In this document: positions 9,331 through 18,507 of the stretch, piece after piece
Position numbering within the stretch: position 1 is the stretch's first letter
Layout of the letters: every line of letters begins with the position of its first letter
From: JACPYM01 sp031423495
Lineage (GTDB): Bacteria; Acidobacteriota; Blastocatellia; RBC074
Assembly (NCBI GenBank): GCA_031423495.1
Contig: JANPFP010000152.1
Span: 1 to 64,000, forward strand
Direction: 5' to 3'
Length of the DNA stretch: 64,000 bases
Made by a program: the position numbers and the translations under genes
Notes under the pieces: generated by a model
Databases searched by the model: none
What the model was told of the DNA's origin: nothing
Seen by the model: the letters and a program-made list of their open reading frames with translations, nothing else

Positions 9331-9729
9331 TCACAGATGCTCCTCAGCCAGTCGGTTGGCGATGGTGATGGCTTTCATCTCTGCTTCCACCGCGTCCCAC
9401 TGGCGGTTCCATTCCTGTTCGTCAAAGGGTTCGTTCGGATCTTCCGCTGCAATACTGGCAGCCAGATACGCCATCAATCTCTCACTCGAAGCTCGCAGGT
9501 CTGCTTCGCTGAATTGATTTCTGGGATTCGGTGGCGAGGCTTGAATGCGTTCAACCAGCCGTAGCAACGAATCGTCTGCCGTTTCAACCTTCGCATCAGG
9601 CGCGAGGGGGACAGGCAAGGCTACAGCCAATAACGTCGCCGCAGCTTCATCCGCCGAACGCCGTGACGTAAGGGCGTAGTCCTGCAAGCGCGCCGCCAGC
9701 GGTTCGGGCAAGGTAATCGTTAAACTCAT
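9331..9729 (-). CDS. VapB-like antitoxin
   Basis: 132 aa from the ATG at 9729, which has a strong aaggagg Shine-Dalgarno; the longer frame to 9765 would place the start upstream of that site and was rejected. The N-terminus (MSLTITLPEPLAARLQDYA) is a short beta strand plus helix typical of ribbon-helix-helix antitoxins, which bind their own promoter. The acidic C-terminal half, longer than in most RHH antitoxins, would wrap the toxin. The position directly upstream of the PIN gene gives the assignment; sequence alone would not name it. Confidence 0.7.
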   Translation of the reverse strand: MSLTITLPEPLAARLQDYALTSRRSADEAAATLLAVALPVPLAPDAKVETADDSLLRLVERIQASPPNPRNQFSEADLRASSERLMAYLAASIAAEDPNEPFDEQEWNRQWDAVEAEMKAITIANRLAEEHL

Positions 9730-9883
9730 TTCGGTTCCTCCTTTATTCTTTCGTAATCGCTTCATGACGAGTGGTTTGGCGCATCATACGTGCCTGACAA
9801 CAGTTCGCCAAAAACGCGATCAGGGAACGCCGTTTTCTTTTGATTCGCCCCAGCCATACTGAAAGGCGCTGCCGCGATTATAA

Positions 9884-11416
9884 TTAACCATCATTGGTGA
9901 TCATAAGATCTACCATTCCATCCTCAGAGACGACCACAATAATGCAAGGCCAATTTTCTGATTTTGCGTAATCCAAATACCTAATCGCTGAGTTGTACCT
10001 AGAACCGCGCGCAGGGTTGCCTCTTTTCGACGCTAGGCCGTCTAGTATTACGCCTATTGCGTGACACATAGCATTTGGCTCAATAAGCATAGCTCCATCT
10101 ATCGATGAAAAGGCTTGAAGTAGCTGAGTATCTAAAGAAACAGGTTTGATAATAGTAGATTGAGATTTAAGTCGATCAGCCTCTGTCGCCGCGCTTGGAG
10201 TGATTACTAGCATGGTTCCATGCTTTTGCAATTGTACATCACAAAATAACTGCCAAAGCAGGTCGAGGTTCAAAGCGCTAGCGTCGAATACTTCGGCGAC
10301 TTTTTTCCTAAACATATCTTCAGTAATAAGTCTTGCTGAAAGGCTAGGTACGCCATATTTGACGACCATCATCTCATTGTTGGCGTGTATTAATTTCCAG
10401 CTATGTTGGTTCGTAAACTCAATGATGAAAAGGTCTTCGTTTACTTCGTCGTAAGGCAGTTTGCTTAGGCCTCCTAAACCGTAAACAGTAGAGCTGTCGC
10501 AAAGAAGGTTAAGCTCGGTGGAAGTCATCTCCAAGAGTTTTCTTACCCCACGGAAGTCATTCATACTGAGAGCCGTTTCGAACTCTAAAGCTATTTCGAT
10601 ATTTGGATGCCCTTTTTTCGATATGAGCATTTTTCCTTTGCTTCCATTCCCTTCGTAGGGGAGGGAGGATATAGCATTACAAGGGTGAAACAAGTTTTCA
10701 GTCGATGCCTGGGCAACCCCTAAGTCGGAGGCTCTTTCAATGGTATTCATCAACCAAAAACCTGCGCTGCGGAGAAGCTCATCGCCGTTTCCAGGCAATG
10801 TAAACCACGCATCACTAGATGATATTCTCTCCGCCGAACTTGAAGCGCTGGCCAGAAAACCAGCTATCGTCTCATGGATTAATGATGTTTTCTCGTACCC
10901 CAAAATAGATTTTTGACTTAGCGCGTAGTGCGACACAATTGCTGACTCTTTGAATCGCAGTATCAATGAAATGCTATAGCCGAAAGCGAACTCAGGTCTA
11001 GTAGTGAATGCAGTGCCTCCTATTGTCTCACGATATGAGTTTAAAATATTTTGAATCGCTGTCTTAACTTTAACTTTATCTTCATAAATATCGCTACGAA
11101 CATCTGGGGCGATGTCTGTTAAGTATGATTCAGGGATGTCTTGAATTAATTTCTGGACAGGTTTAAACCACTTCAGGTCAAAGTTACTCCTAATAGGTGT
11201 TAAAGACAGTTTCCTAGAAAACCAGTCCGTAGAATAATTGTACTCATTTGGCTCAACGAAAAGATAAGTTGAATTTGGTTGAAAGGGTATGGCGACGACA
11301 AAAACTTCTGGATTGAGGTTTGGATCTAATCGCTTGAATAGAGTTTTAGCTTCATTATTGGCAGAAAAAGCATGTACCCAGATGTTTTCTCGTAGCACTG
11401 CTTGAGTTATATCCAT
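9884..11416 (-). CDS. DAC (DisA_N-like) C-terminal domain protein with unknown N-terminal domain
   Basis: 510 aa from the ATG at 11416, preceded by ggagg seven bases upstream; an upstream TTG at 11434 is less likely. The last 110 residues match the diadenylate cyclase fold in order: KHGTMLVI, then IDGAMLIE (the DGA motif, Asp about residue 440), a GVIL turn, GSRYNSAIRY where canonical enzymes have GTRHRAA, and CIIVVVSEDGMVDL at the last strand. Known DACs make c-di-AMP from ATP; here the RHR motif reads RYN (residues about 473-475), so activity is uncertain. Residues 1-390 are unrecognised and could be a sensor or partner domain. The gene is markedly AT-rich against its neighbours, suggesting transfer, and sits beside toxin-antitoxin genes. 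Confidence 0.6.
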   Translation of the reverse strand: MDITQAVLRENIWVHAFSANNEAKTLFKRLDPNLNPEVFVVAIPFQPNSTYLFVEPNEYNYSTDWFSRKLSLTPIRSNFDLKWFKPVQKLIQDIPESYLTDIAPDVRSDIYEDKVKVKTAIQNILNSYRETIGGTAFTTRPEFAFGYSISLILRFKESAIVSHYALSQKSILGYEKTSLIHETIAGFLASASSSAERISSSDAWFTLPGNGDELLRSAGFWLMNTIERASDLGVAQASTENLFHPCNAISSLPYEGNGSKGKMLISKKGHPNIEIALEFETALSMNDFRGVRKLLEMTSTELNLLCDSSTVYGLGGLSKLPYDEVNEDLFIIEFTNQHSWKLIHANNEMMVVKYGVPSLSARLITEDMFRKKVAEVFDASALNLDLLWQLFCDVQLQKHGTMLVITPSAATEADRLKSQSTIIKPVSLDTQLLQAFSSIDGAMLIEPNAMCHAIGVILDGLASKRGNPARGSRYNSAIRYLDYAKSENWPCIIVVVSEDGMVDLMITNDG

Positions 11417-11446
11417 TCGTGTCCTCCGAGACAAGATAAATAGCCT

Positions 11447-11675
11447 TTATGCGTGTGGGAGTTCTTTCGATAATGTTTGCAAGGAGGCCTTAGCCTCTTG
11501 TTGCGGCAGATGATACAAATCCCAACGTAATTGCAGATTCATCCAGAAGTCGGCAGAAGGGGAGCATCACGGCGGCGGCGAGTTCCCGGTTGGTGAGTCC
11601 GAGCGGTTCAAGAAACTCAGTTTGTAACATCTCGCCTGGGTGCGTAGGCGCGCGATGGGTTGGAAAGCGAATCAT
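11447..11675 (-). pseudogene. higA: Broken higA-type antitoxin (XRE family)
   Basis: The start (ATG at 11675, aaggag upstream) encodes the HigA N-terminus APTHPGEMLQTEFLEPLGLT and the start of the helix-turn-helix, then leaves frame. The typical HigA C-terminus FWMNLQLRWDLYHLPQQEA is present in another frame and ends at a TAA at 11447-11449. The central part of the helix-turn-helix (roughly 30 codons) is missing. An internal out-of-frame deletion therefore inactivated the gene. No HigB toxin is visible on either side: upstream is the PSD1 gene, whose stop is 3 bases before this start. Confidence 0.78.
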
Positions 11676-11678
11676 CGT

Positions 11679-14600
11679 TTACTCCTTCGTAATCACTTCA
11701 TCCAAATTCAAAATTGTACTCGCCACCATCGTCCACGCCGCCAACTCAATCTTATCTATCTTTGCATCCAGCGCAGATTCGCCGACTTTCAACAGCGCAT
11801 CCGCAGCCGTCGGATTTGCGCGATAGGCAGCGAGTTGTTGTGTTACGAGTCCGCGCAGCACCGCCAATTCGTTCGCCGTCGGCTTGCGTGACGTAGCCAG
11901 TTTGAAAGCAAACCCTAGACGCATATCCATCGTCTTGCCGCCGTCGCGCAACGTCCTCGTAGCCAGTGCGCGCGCGGCTTCGACATAAGTCGGATCATTC
12001 ATCGTAATCAACGCTTGCAGCGGCGTATTCGTTAGGGGGCGGCGTCCGGTGCATTTCTCGCGGTCGGGCGCGTCGAACGAAGCCAAGGTGGGCGGGGGGA
12101 CGGTGCGCTTCCAGAACGTATACATCGTGCGGCGATAGAGGTCTGCGCCGTGAGCTTGCGTGTAAGCCTGTTCGGTGAATCCGTCGCCGAACGCCATTTC
12201 TTCCCACAGCCCTGACGGGTGATAGGGCTTGACGCTTGCGCCGCCGATAGTTTGATTGAGCAAGCCGCTCACCGCCAGCGCGTTGTCGCGTACCAATTCC
12301 GCCGCCAAGCGAAAGCGCGGGCCGCGCGCGAGCAGGCGGTTTTCGGGGTCGCGTTCGCGCAAGGTGGGCGTAACTTTTGACGACTGGCGATAAGTTGCTG
12401 ACGTTACGATCAGGCGTTGCATGGCTTTCACGTCCCAGCCGGTGCGGATGAATTCGGTCGCCAGCCAATCGAGCAACGCGGGGTTGGACGGGGCTTCGCC
12501 TTGCGCGCCGAAATCTTCGGTGGTTTTAACGAGGCCGGTGCCGAAATACATAAACCAGTAACGATTGACCGTGACGCGCGCCGTCAGCGGATGCGACGGA
12601 TCAACCAACCAGCGCGCCAGATCGAGCCGCGTGGCGCGTTCGGGTTTCGCGGTTTTGAGTGCAGGCAATACGGCGGGTGTTGCGGCGAATACCTTGTCAG
12701 TCTTGTTGCGGTAATCGCCGCGCGCCAGCAAAAACGTATCGCGCGGTTTGTCGAGTTCTTTCATCACCATCGTGTTGACGATGGTTTCTTCAAAGGCGGT
12801 GCGCTCTTTCTTCAGGCGTTTGAGTTCGAGGTGCTGTTGCTTGATCTCGTGGCTGGCGATGTAAGTCAGGAAGTGTTCGCGCAAACGTTCGATTTCTTCT
12901 TTGGTGCGCTTGCCGCTGACGCCGGAAAGGATCGTTTGAATCGGATAGTTCACCGCCAGTTCGTAAGCCTCGCGCGCTTCGAGTGGACGGCTATACAAGC
13001 GCAAATCGTCAAGCGATCCGTTGTAGCCTTTGTTGGCGATTTTGGTTCCGATGACGAGTTCGCCTTGGTTGGCGAAATCGCCCGCGAGCGCGTCGCGTTC
13101 GACGATGAGTTCGGCGAGCTTGCCGTCGAGATATACGTGCAGCCCAGCGGCTTTGCCTGAGCCGTCATAGGCCAGCGTCACGTGCCGGTAATCGTTGCTG
13201 TAAAACGGTTCTTTCGTACGCAGGATGATTGCGTCGTTCGGCCAGTTCGCTGTCAAGCGAATCGTCAGCGGAGCCGCCCAACGCTGTATGTCGTAAAGAA
13301 AAGTTTTTTGAAACAGCAACTCAACGCCGCGCCGCGTGGTTTCGTCAGCGATTTGTTGCAAGCCGTAAACATCCGGCTTGGCGAAACTGGGACGCATCCA
13401 GACGGCGAGCGTGAAAGGCTGCGCGCGTTTGAAAATCGGTTGATTGCCAAAGCCGACTTCGGTTTGCGCGTCAAACGAAAGCTGACGGCTGATCATTCCG
13501 TTGGTGAAGGCAGGGTCGCCTTTGACGGTGCGCGCGTTCAGGTAACGTCCTGACGAATCGGCGAGGCTGCCGTCAAAGTCGTAATGCACGAGCAAGTCTT
13601 TCGTCGTGGTCGTGGCGCGTTGGCCGAGCAGCGGCTTTTCCCAAGCGGTTTGCAGCGGCGCGAGGTTTTTGTCTGACAGAGCGTCTTCGAGCGTGGCGAT
13701 AGCTTGTTTGAGTTCAGCCTGTTTGGTCTTTTGCGTTTCAGTCGGCAGCGGCAACAGCGGTACGGCGTTGCCTTTGCGTCCGTCGAGTCCGACTTCGGCT
13801 ACGTTATTGAAGAAGGCGAAGAATTGATAAAACTCTTTGTGCGAAATCGGGTCGTATTTATGCGTATGGCAACGCGCGCAACCCATCGTCAGGCCGAGCC
13901 AGGTGTTGGCCGTCGTCTCGACGCGATCAATGACGTATTCAGTTTGATACTCATCAGGAATCGCTCCGCCCTCAAAGTTAATCATGTGGTTGCGATTGAA
14001 ACCCGACGCGATGCGTTGTTCGAGCGAAGCATTTGGCAGCAGGTCGCCCGCCAACTGTTCAATGGTGAATTGATCGAAGCGTTGATTCGAGTTAAACGCC
14101 TTAATCGCCCAATCGCGCCACGGCCACATCACGCGATGCGAATCAATGTGAAAGCCATGTGTATCGGCATAACGCGCCAGATCAAGCCATTGCATCGCCA
14201 TGCGTTCGCCGTAGTGTTGATTGGCGAGCAAACGGTCTACGAGTTTTTCATAAGCGTCAGGCGCTTTGTCATTAACGAATGCGTCAACTTCAGCGGGCGT
14301 CGGCGGCAGGCCAGTCAAATCAAGTGCGACACGGCGGATGAGTGTCGCGCGGTCGGCTTCGGGTGCAGGCTTCAATCCCTCTTTGTCCAAACGTGCCATC
14401 ACAAAAGCATCAATCGAATTTTTCACCCAAGCGGCATTGCTGACTTGCGGCGCGTCAGGGCGTTGGGGCGCGACGAAAGCCCAGTGTTCGTTCCATTGCG
14501 CGCCTTCGTCAATCCAGCGTTTGACCGTAGCAATTTGCGCTTCGGTGAGTTTGTGTCCGGTTGACGGCGGCGGCATCACGGCGTTCGGATCGGTGTGGAT

Positions 14601-14870
14601 GATGCGTTTATAGAGACGCGAATTGGCTGCGTCACCCGCGACGATGACGCCCGCTTTGGCGAAGGCTCCGTCTTTAGTGTCGAGCCGCAGTTTAGCTTTG
14701 CGTTGCTGTTCGTCAGGGCCGTGACAGGCGAAACAGTTATTCGACAAGATCGGTCGAATGTCGCGGTTGAAGTCAATTTTTGTGCTTTGCGCTTGCGGCC
14801 CGCGAGCGAAAAAAGCGCCGATGAATAAAGCGGTAGCAAACAGGATTGCCCGTTGAAAGTTGCGCGTCAT
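11679..14870 (-). CDS. PSCyt1-DUF1549-LamG-DUF1553 (PSD1) secreted protein
   Basis: 1063 aa from the ATG at 14870 (aagga upstream), opening with a signal peptide (MTRNFQRAILFATALFIGAFF). The longer frame to 14978 lacks support. Domain order: PSCyt1 cytochrome-like segment with one CxxCH (NNCFACHGPD) and a VMPPP ligand region; DUF1549 (WVKNSIDAFVMARL...LTGLPPTP); a LamG/concanavalin-like sandwich (VHYDFDGSLADSSGRY...GSLDDLRLYSRPL); and DUF1553 (ARWLVDPSHPLTARVTVNRYW...TPLQALITMNDP). Such proteins abound in Planctomycetota, Verrucomicrobiota and Acidobacteriota; a heme-linked role on polysaccharides is proposed but unproven. It stands alone, without the usual DUF1501 partner. Confidence 0.9.
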   Translation of the reverse strand: MTRNFQRAILFATALFIGAFFARGPQAQSTKIDFNRDIRPILSNNCFACHGPDEQQRKAKLRLDTKDGAFAKAGVIVAGDAANSRLYKRIIHTDPNAVMPPPSTGHKLTEAQIATVKRWIDEGAQWNEHWAFVAPQRPDAPQVSNAAWVKNSIDAFVMARLDKEGLKPAPEADRATLIRRVALDLTGLPPTPAEVDAFVNDKAPDAYEKLVDRLLANQHYGERMAMQWLDLARYADTHGFHIDSHRVMWPWRDWAIKAFNSNQRFDQFTIEQLAGDLLPNASLEQRIASGFNRNHMINFEGGAIPDEYQTEYVIDRVETTANTWLGLTMGCARCHTHKYDPISHKEFYQFFAFFNNVAEVGLDGRKGNAVPLLPLPTETQKTKQAELKQAIATLEDALSDKNLAPLQTAWEKPLLGQRATTTTKDLLVHYDFDGSLADSSGRYLNARTVKGDPAFTNGMISRQLSFDAQTEVGFGNQPIFKRAQPFTLAVWMRPSFAKPDVYGLQQIADETTRRGVELLFQKTFLYDIQRWAAPLTIRLTANWPNDAIILRTKEPFYSNDYRHVTLAYDGSGKAAGLHVYLDGKLAELIVERDALAGDFANQGELVIGTKIANKGYNGSLDDLRLYSRPLEAREAYELAVNYPIQTILSGVSGKRTKEEIERLREHFLTYIASHEIKQQHLELKRLKKERTAFEETIVNTMVMKELDKPRDTFLLARGDYRNKTDKVFAATPAVLPALKTAKPERATRLDLARWLVDPSHPLTARVTVNRYWFMYFGTGLVKTTEDFGAQGEAPSNPALLDWLATEFIRTGWDVKAMQRLIVTSATYRQSSKVTPTLRERDPENRLLARGPRFRLAAELVRDNALAVSGLLNQTIGGASVKPYHPSGLWEEMAFGDGFTEQAYTQAHGADLYRRTMYTFWKRTVPPPTLASFDAPDREKCTGRRPLTNTPLQALITMNDPTYVEAARALATRTLRDGGKTMDMRLGFAFKLATSRKPTANELAVLRGLVTQQLAAYRANPTAADALLKVGESALDAKIDKIELAAWTMVASTILNLDEVITKE

Positions 14871-14946
14871 TGTGGTGATTTCCTTTGGGTTAAAGTTGAC
14901 GCGGTGGATGGTACAGAAGGCTGGCGGGCTTTGTCTATGTGCGGAA

Positions 14947-15054
14947 AGTACAGCAACCTTTCTAGGTTGCTGGGGCATTCATCAGCGAACGTTTCGCCTC
15001 AGCGCGCAAGGCTCGCATTACCAAGCCACAGCAACCTGGAAAGGTTGCTGTACT
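14947..15054. repeat. GCAACCT-type palindromic repeat, copy 1
   Basis: Inverted arms: tacagcaacctttctaggttgctg from 14949 and its near-exact complement ending at about 15054. Each arm is itself a small palindrome. The same family occurs at 30351-30434. It lies in the promoter-side gap of the PSD1 gene. Confidence 0.85.
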
Positions 15055-15085
15055 CTGCTCACAAAATGGCGGAAGTGGTTGACGG

Positions 15086-15140
15086 AGGAGTTATGGGAAG
15101 GTGAGCAATCCTATAGCTCCCATAACTCCCATAACTCCTA
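15086..15140. repeat. ggagttatggga inverted repeat
   Basis: ggagttatggga near 15087 is answered by tcccataactcc twice at 15117-15139. It lies just downstream of the TonB receptor stop and may end that transcript, but there is no clear T-run. Confidence 0.5.
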
Positions 15141-15151
15141 TGATCGTTCTG

Positions 15152-17917
15152 CTAAAAGCTAAACCGTAAGCCGATTTCTAATTGCCGCGCACCCGACGCG
15201 CTGTTGGCCTGACCGAAGTAAGGCGAACTCAGCACGCCGCTATAAGCTCCGTAATTCACGCGATTGAGTACGTTGGTGATTTGCGCCGACAACGACAGGT
15301 TGAAACGTCCGGTTTCACTGCCTCCGCCGAACATTCCGCCACCGCCTCCGCGCATCCCACCACCACGCGGGCCGCCTTGCTGTTCCGGGGCTGCGGCAGA
15401 CGTTTTGCGTTCGCCAAAGCTGAACGTTTTGGCAAAGCTCATATTTACGTTGAATGCGCCAGGGCCGTTCGCGTTGACGCCGTTCGGATAGAGCGAATAA
15501 GAGCTTGGTAACAGATTGCCGTTGCGCGTCAGACCGAAGGGGCGGTCGTTGATTTCGGTGTCGCCGTTGTCGTCCTTGCCCGTAGTGATGTTGAAAGGCG
15601 AACCCGACGAAGCCGTCACGAAAGGCGACAGGCGAATGCCTTTGGGCAGATTGATCGTACCGCCGACGAACAAGGTATGACGGCGATCCATCTGTGAACG
15701 TCCCCATTCCGAACTCAAGTCGTAATTGTTCATCGGTACGCTCAAGGCGTTATCTGAATCGCTCATCGTGCGCGACAACGTGTAATTGCTGAACACCTGA
15801 AACGTCTTGCCCATCCGCCGTTGCAAACCGAACATCAGGCCGTGCGATTGCGAGAGCGCCGAAGATTCAATCTGATAAATGTTGCCTTGCGTCGCGTCAG
15901 GGCGAATGCCATCGAGCGGCGCGTTGATGTTGCGCGAACGGAATTGGTGAATGCCGCGATTGAACATATAGGTCGTAGTGGCTACGAAACCCAGTGGCAG
16001 TTGGCGTTCGACCGAAGCGTTGAAATTCACCGAATAAGGCGCAGCCAGTTGCGAGTCGAGCGTGCGGCGAATCGTGCGTGCCGTGCTGATCGTCGCGTCT
16101 TCAGCTAAAGCATTCGACCACGCGGGATTGCGAATGATAAAGCTCTGTTGCCGCGTACCGTCAAAACGCAGCACGTTGCTATAAAGGTTGTCGGTCAGCC
16201 GCGAATAAAAGATGCCGCCGCCGATGCGCACCGTCGTCGTGCGGCTCTTGCCAGGCGACCAAGCCAATCCGATGCGCGGCGCGAAATTGTTCGCGTCGCT
16301 AAGTTGCGATTGAAACTCGTGGCGCAAGCCCAGCGATAAAGTCAGGTTGGGTTTAACGCGCCAATCGTCCTGAATGAACGAAGCGCCTTGCAGTTGCGTG
16401 AACTGCAAACGCGGATTGCCCTGACTGATCGTGAATTGCGTAGGCCGAATCAAGTTGCCGTCGGCATCACTTTCGCCGTTGATGACCGCGCGATATTGTT
16501 CGAGGCTGCTGAACGTATAAGTCCCGTTAAAATTGCTCGCGGTGTTGTCGTTGATGCTGTAACGCATCAGTTGCGAGCCGCCCTTGATCGTGTGTTGTTT
16601 TTGCGTCCACGTCAGGTATTGCTGCCATTCGAGATTGTTTTCCTGCGTCGTGCTGGGGCAGCAAGTTGCGCCGCCGCCGTTGAAAGCGTCCAACACGTTG
16701 ATGGCTACGCCCGTTGAATCCGCTGTCGTACTGCGGCTTTCACGGATGAAGCGCAGGCGCGTTTCCATAATCAGTTTCGGATTGATAATCATCGTCTCGC
16801 CCAGTTGCAACGTTTGATTCACGCTGTCGGCATTCGAGCCGCGTTCGGGCAAAAGATAACTGTTGCCGCTCACCCCTCCACCAAAACCACCGCCGCCGAA
16901 TCCGCCGCCGCCGAAGCGCGCCGCGAATTCACGATTGATCGAACTGTTGCCGAAACGGTTGTAACTCACGTTCAGCGTATTCTTGTCGTTCAATAGATAG
17001 TCAGTGCGCAGATTGAAAAAAGTGCTGGTGTTAGGCGCGTTGACGTTGGCGGTGAACGTGCCGTCCAGCGTACGCGCGACGATGTTGTTGCTGCCTTCGA
17101 GCGCGCGACGTTCGGCGTTCGCAAAGAACGACATCTTCTTGGCGATTACGGGTCCGCTCAGGTTGAACTGAAAGCGGTTCTGATTGAGTTCGGGTTTGGT
17201 GGTGGCAAAAGCGTTGCGCGCGTCGAGCGATGAGTTGCGCAAGTTGAATCCGACTGAACCGCGCCATTGATCGCGTCCGGGTTTGGTGATGATCTCTACG
17301 CGGTTATTGCCGGGTTGCGAATATTCAGCGGTGAACGGATTTTGATTCACGCGAATTTGCATAATCGCTTCGCGCGGAGGCAGCCGTCCGCCGGTGAAAC
17401 CGTCTACGATAACTTGCGCGTTTTGTCCGCCCGCCAGACCTTGCAGGAAACTCTGCATATCTTCTTCGTTGTCGGGCACGATGGCTTGAATGGTTGCTTC
17501 ATCCAACACGGTCGCGTTGAGATTCTTGGTCGGGTCAGTCGTGTCTTGCGGGTCTTCGGCTGAGATGGTTGTGACGATATTCATCTCGGCGACTTTCAAC
17601 ACGACCTTGAGCGGCGCGGCATTCGCGGCCAGTTGTAAGCCGCTTTGCAGATAAGGCGTGAAGCCGTCGTAAGCTGCGGTAACTTGATAAACGCCAGCGG
17701 TGAGTTGCGGTAAAGCGAATGCGCCATCAGCGCCGCTCGTGACCGTGCGCGTTTTGCCGTCAGCGCCCGTGAGCGTAACAATCGCGCCCGGAATCACGGC
17801 GTCGGTTTCGTCTACGACTGAGCCGCGCAGGGTGAAAGCGGTCTGCGCTGCGACAAGTAAGTTGAGGGAAAGCATTCCCAGCAAAGCAAAGCAAATAGTT
17901 TGAAGATTCTTTTTCAT
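15152..17917 (-). CDS. Oar-like TonB-dependent outer-membrane receptor
   Basis: 921 aa. A signal peptide (MKKNLQTICFALLGMLSLNLLVAAQ) leads into a carboxypeptidase-regulatory beta-sandwich (residues about 27-110: FTLRGSVVDETDAVIPGAIVTL), then a plug (EAIMQIRVNQNPFTAEY, GNNRVEIITKPG) and a beta-barrel ending in LEIGLRFSF with terminal Phe, as outer-membrane barrels do. Gly-rich loops occur at about residues 335-350 and 855-870. Such Oar/SusC-like receptors import oligosaccharides or peptides by TonB-driven transport. The ATG at 17917 has agagg upstream. It lies back to back with the small coiled-coil gene and the kinase/regulator pair. Confidence 0.88.
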   Translation of the reverse strand: MKKNLQTICFALLGMLSLNLLVAAQTAFTLRGSVVDETDAVIPGAIVTLTGADGKTRTVTSGADGAFALPQLTAGVYQVTAAYDGFTPYLQSGLQLAANAAPLKVVLKVAEMNIVTTISAEDPQDTTDPTKNLNATVLDEATIQAIVPDNEEDMQSFLQGLAGGQNAQVIVDGFTGGRLPPREAIMQIRVNQNPFTAEYSQPGNNRVEIITKPGRDQWRGSVGFNLRNSSLDARNAFATTKPELNQNRFQFNLSGPVIAKKMSFFANAERRALEGSNNIVARTLDGTFTANVNAPNTSTFFNLRTDYLLNDKNTLNVSYNRFGNSSINREFAARFGGGGFGGGGFGGGVSGNSYLLPERGSNADSVNQTLQLGETMIINPKLIMETRLRFIRESRSTTADSTGVAINVLDAFNGGGATCCPSTTQENNLEWQQYLTWTQKQHTIKGGSQLMRYSINDNTASNFNGTYTFSSLEQYRAVINGESDADGNLIRPTQFTISQGNPRLQFTQLQGASFIQDDWRVKPNLTLSLGLRHEFQSQLSDANNFAPRIGLAWSPGKSRTTTVRIGGGIFYSRLTDNLYSNVLRFDGTRQQSFIIRNPAWSNALAEDATISTARTIRRTLDSQLAAPYSVNFNASVERQLPLGFVATTTYMFNRGIHQFRSRNINAPLDGIRPDATQGNIYQIESSALSQSHGLMFGLQRRMGKTFQVFSNYTLSRTMSDSDNALSVPMNNYDLSSEWGRSQMDRRHTLFVGGTINLPKGIRLSPFVTASSGSPFNITTGKDDNGDTEINDRPFGLTRNGNLLPSSYSLYPNGVNANGPGAFNVNMSFAKTFSFGERKTSAAAPEQQGGPRGGGMRGGGGGMFGGGSETGRFNLSLSAQITNVLNRVNYGAYSGVLSSPYFGQANSASGARQLEIGLRFSF

Positions 17918-18025
17918 AATGACCTCTGCGCGACTTGTGACCCGATTCGTGAATTGATGCGAACCGAACTGTCCTCATCTGTGAAGCAAGATGCCTGAAT
18001 TCGCGGCGCAGGTGTTAAAGCTGAG

Positions 18026-18110
18026 GCAAACAGTTTGTAAGGTTTGTAAATTCGCGTGGCTTGCGGAAGCGAAAGGTCATGACGAAGCAAAGAGTTTGTA
18101 AAGTTTGTAA
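18026..18110. repeat. Direct repeat of a TTTGTAA-rich unit
   Basis: gcaaacagtttgtaaggtttg at 18026 and gcaaagagtttgtaaagtttg at 18087 are near-identical direct copies 61 bases apart, each holding two TTTGTAA words. They lie between the divergent TonB receptor gene and the small coiled-coil gene, so a regulator-binding role is possible but untested. Confidence 0.5.
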
Positions 18111-18191
18111 GGTGGGCTAGGCAAGGGCGAGATTGTCCTTATAATTCGCGGCAAAGAGTTGGTAATGGATACTAAAGAAGGGAACTGAAAA

Positions 18192-18494
18192 ATGAACAGT
18201 GAAGACTTGACCCAACAATTACCCGACAGCCCGAACGACCGCGAACTATTGTTAGAACTGCGCGCGGTAATGTTCACGGTCGTTGATCGAATCGGCGAAC
18301 TCGAAAAGCGCACGAATCCATTGCCGCCCAATTTTGATGGGCGGTTCGCTGCGATGGAAAAGTTATTGGTTGAATTCAAAGCTGAAATGAAAACCGAACT
18401 TCGCATGATTCGTGAAGACATGCGCAATGAACAGAGGGCACGCCATCAGTCTGAAGAACGGTTGGAACGCCTGGAAGAAAGACTCGCAGCATAA
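18192..18494 (+). CDS. Small coiled-coil protein, unknown
   Basis: 100 aa, not recognised. It is charged, with heptad-like Leu spacing in the second half (MRNEQRARHQSEERLERLEE), so a helical coiled coil is likely. The ATG has a gggaa five to six bases upstream. It ends 13 bases before the histidine kinase start on the same strand and may be co-transcribed with it. The last part overlaps an alternative upstream extension of the kinase frame, which was not accepted. Confidence 0.55.
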   Translation: MNSEDLTQQLPDSPNDRELLLELRAVMFTVVDRIGELEKRTNPLPPNFDGRFAAMEKLLVEFKAEMKTELRMIREDMRNEQRARHQSEERLERLEERLAA

Positions 18495-18507
18495 GCCGCC
18501 AAAGCTA

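Noticed and set aside
14871..14978. 36-residue N-terminal extension of the PSD1 gene
   Set aside because: The internal ATG at 14870 has a ribosome site and begins the signal peptide.
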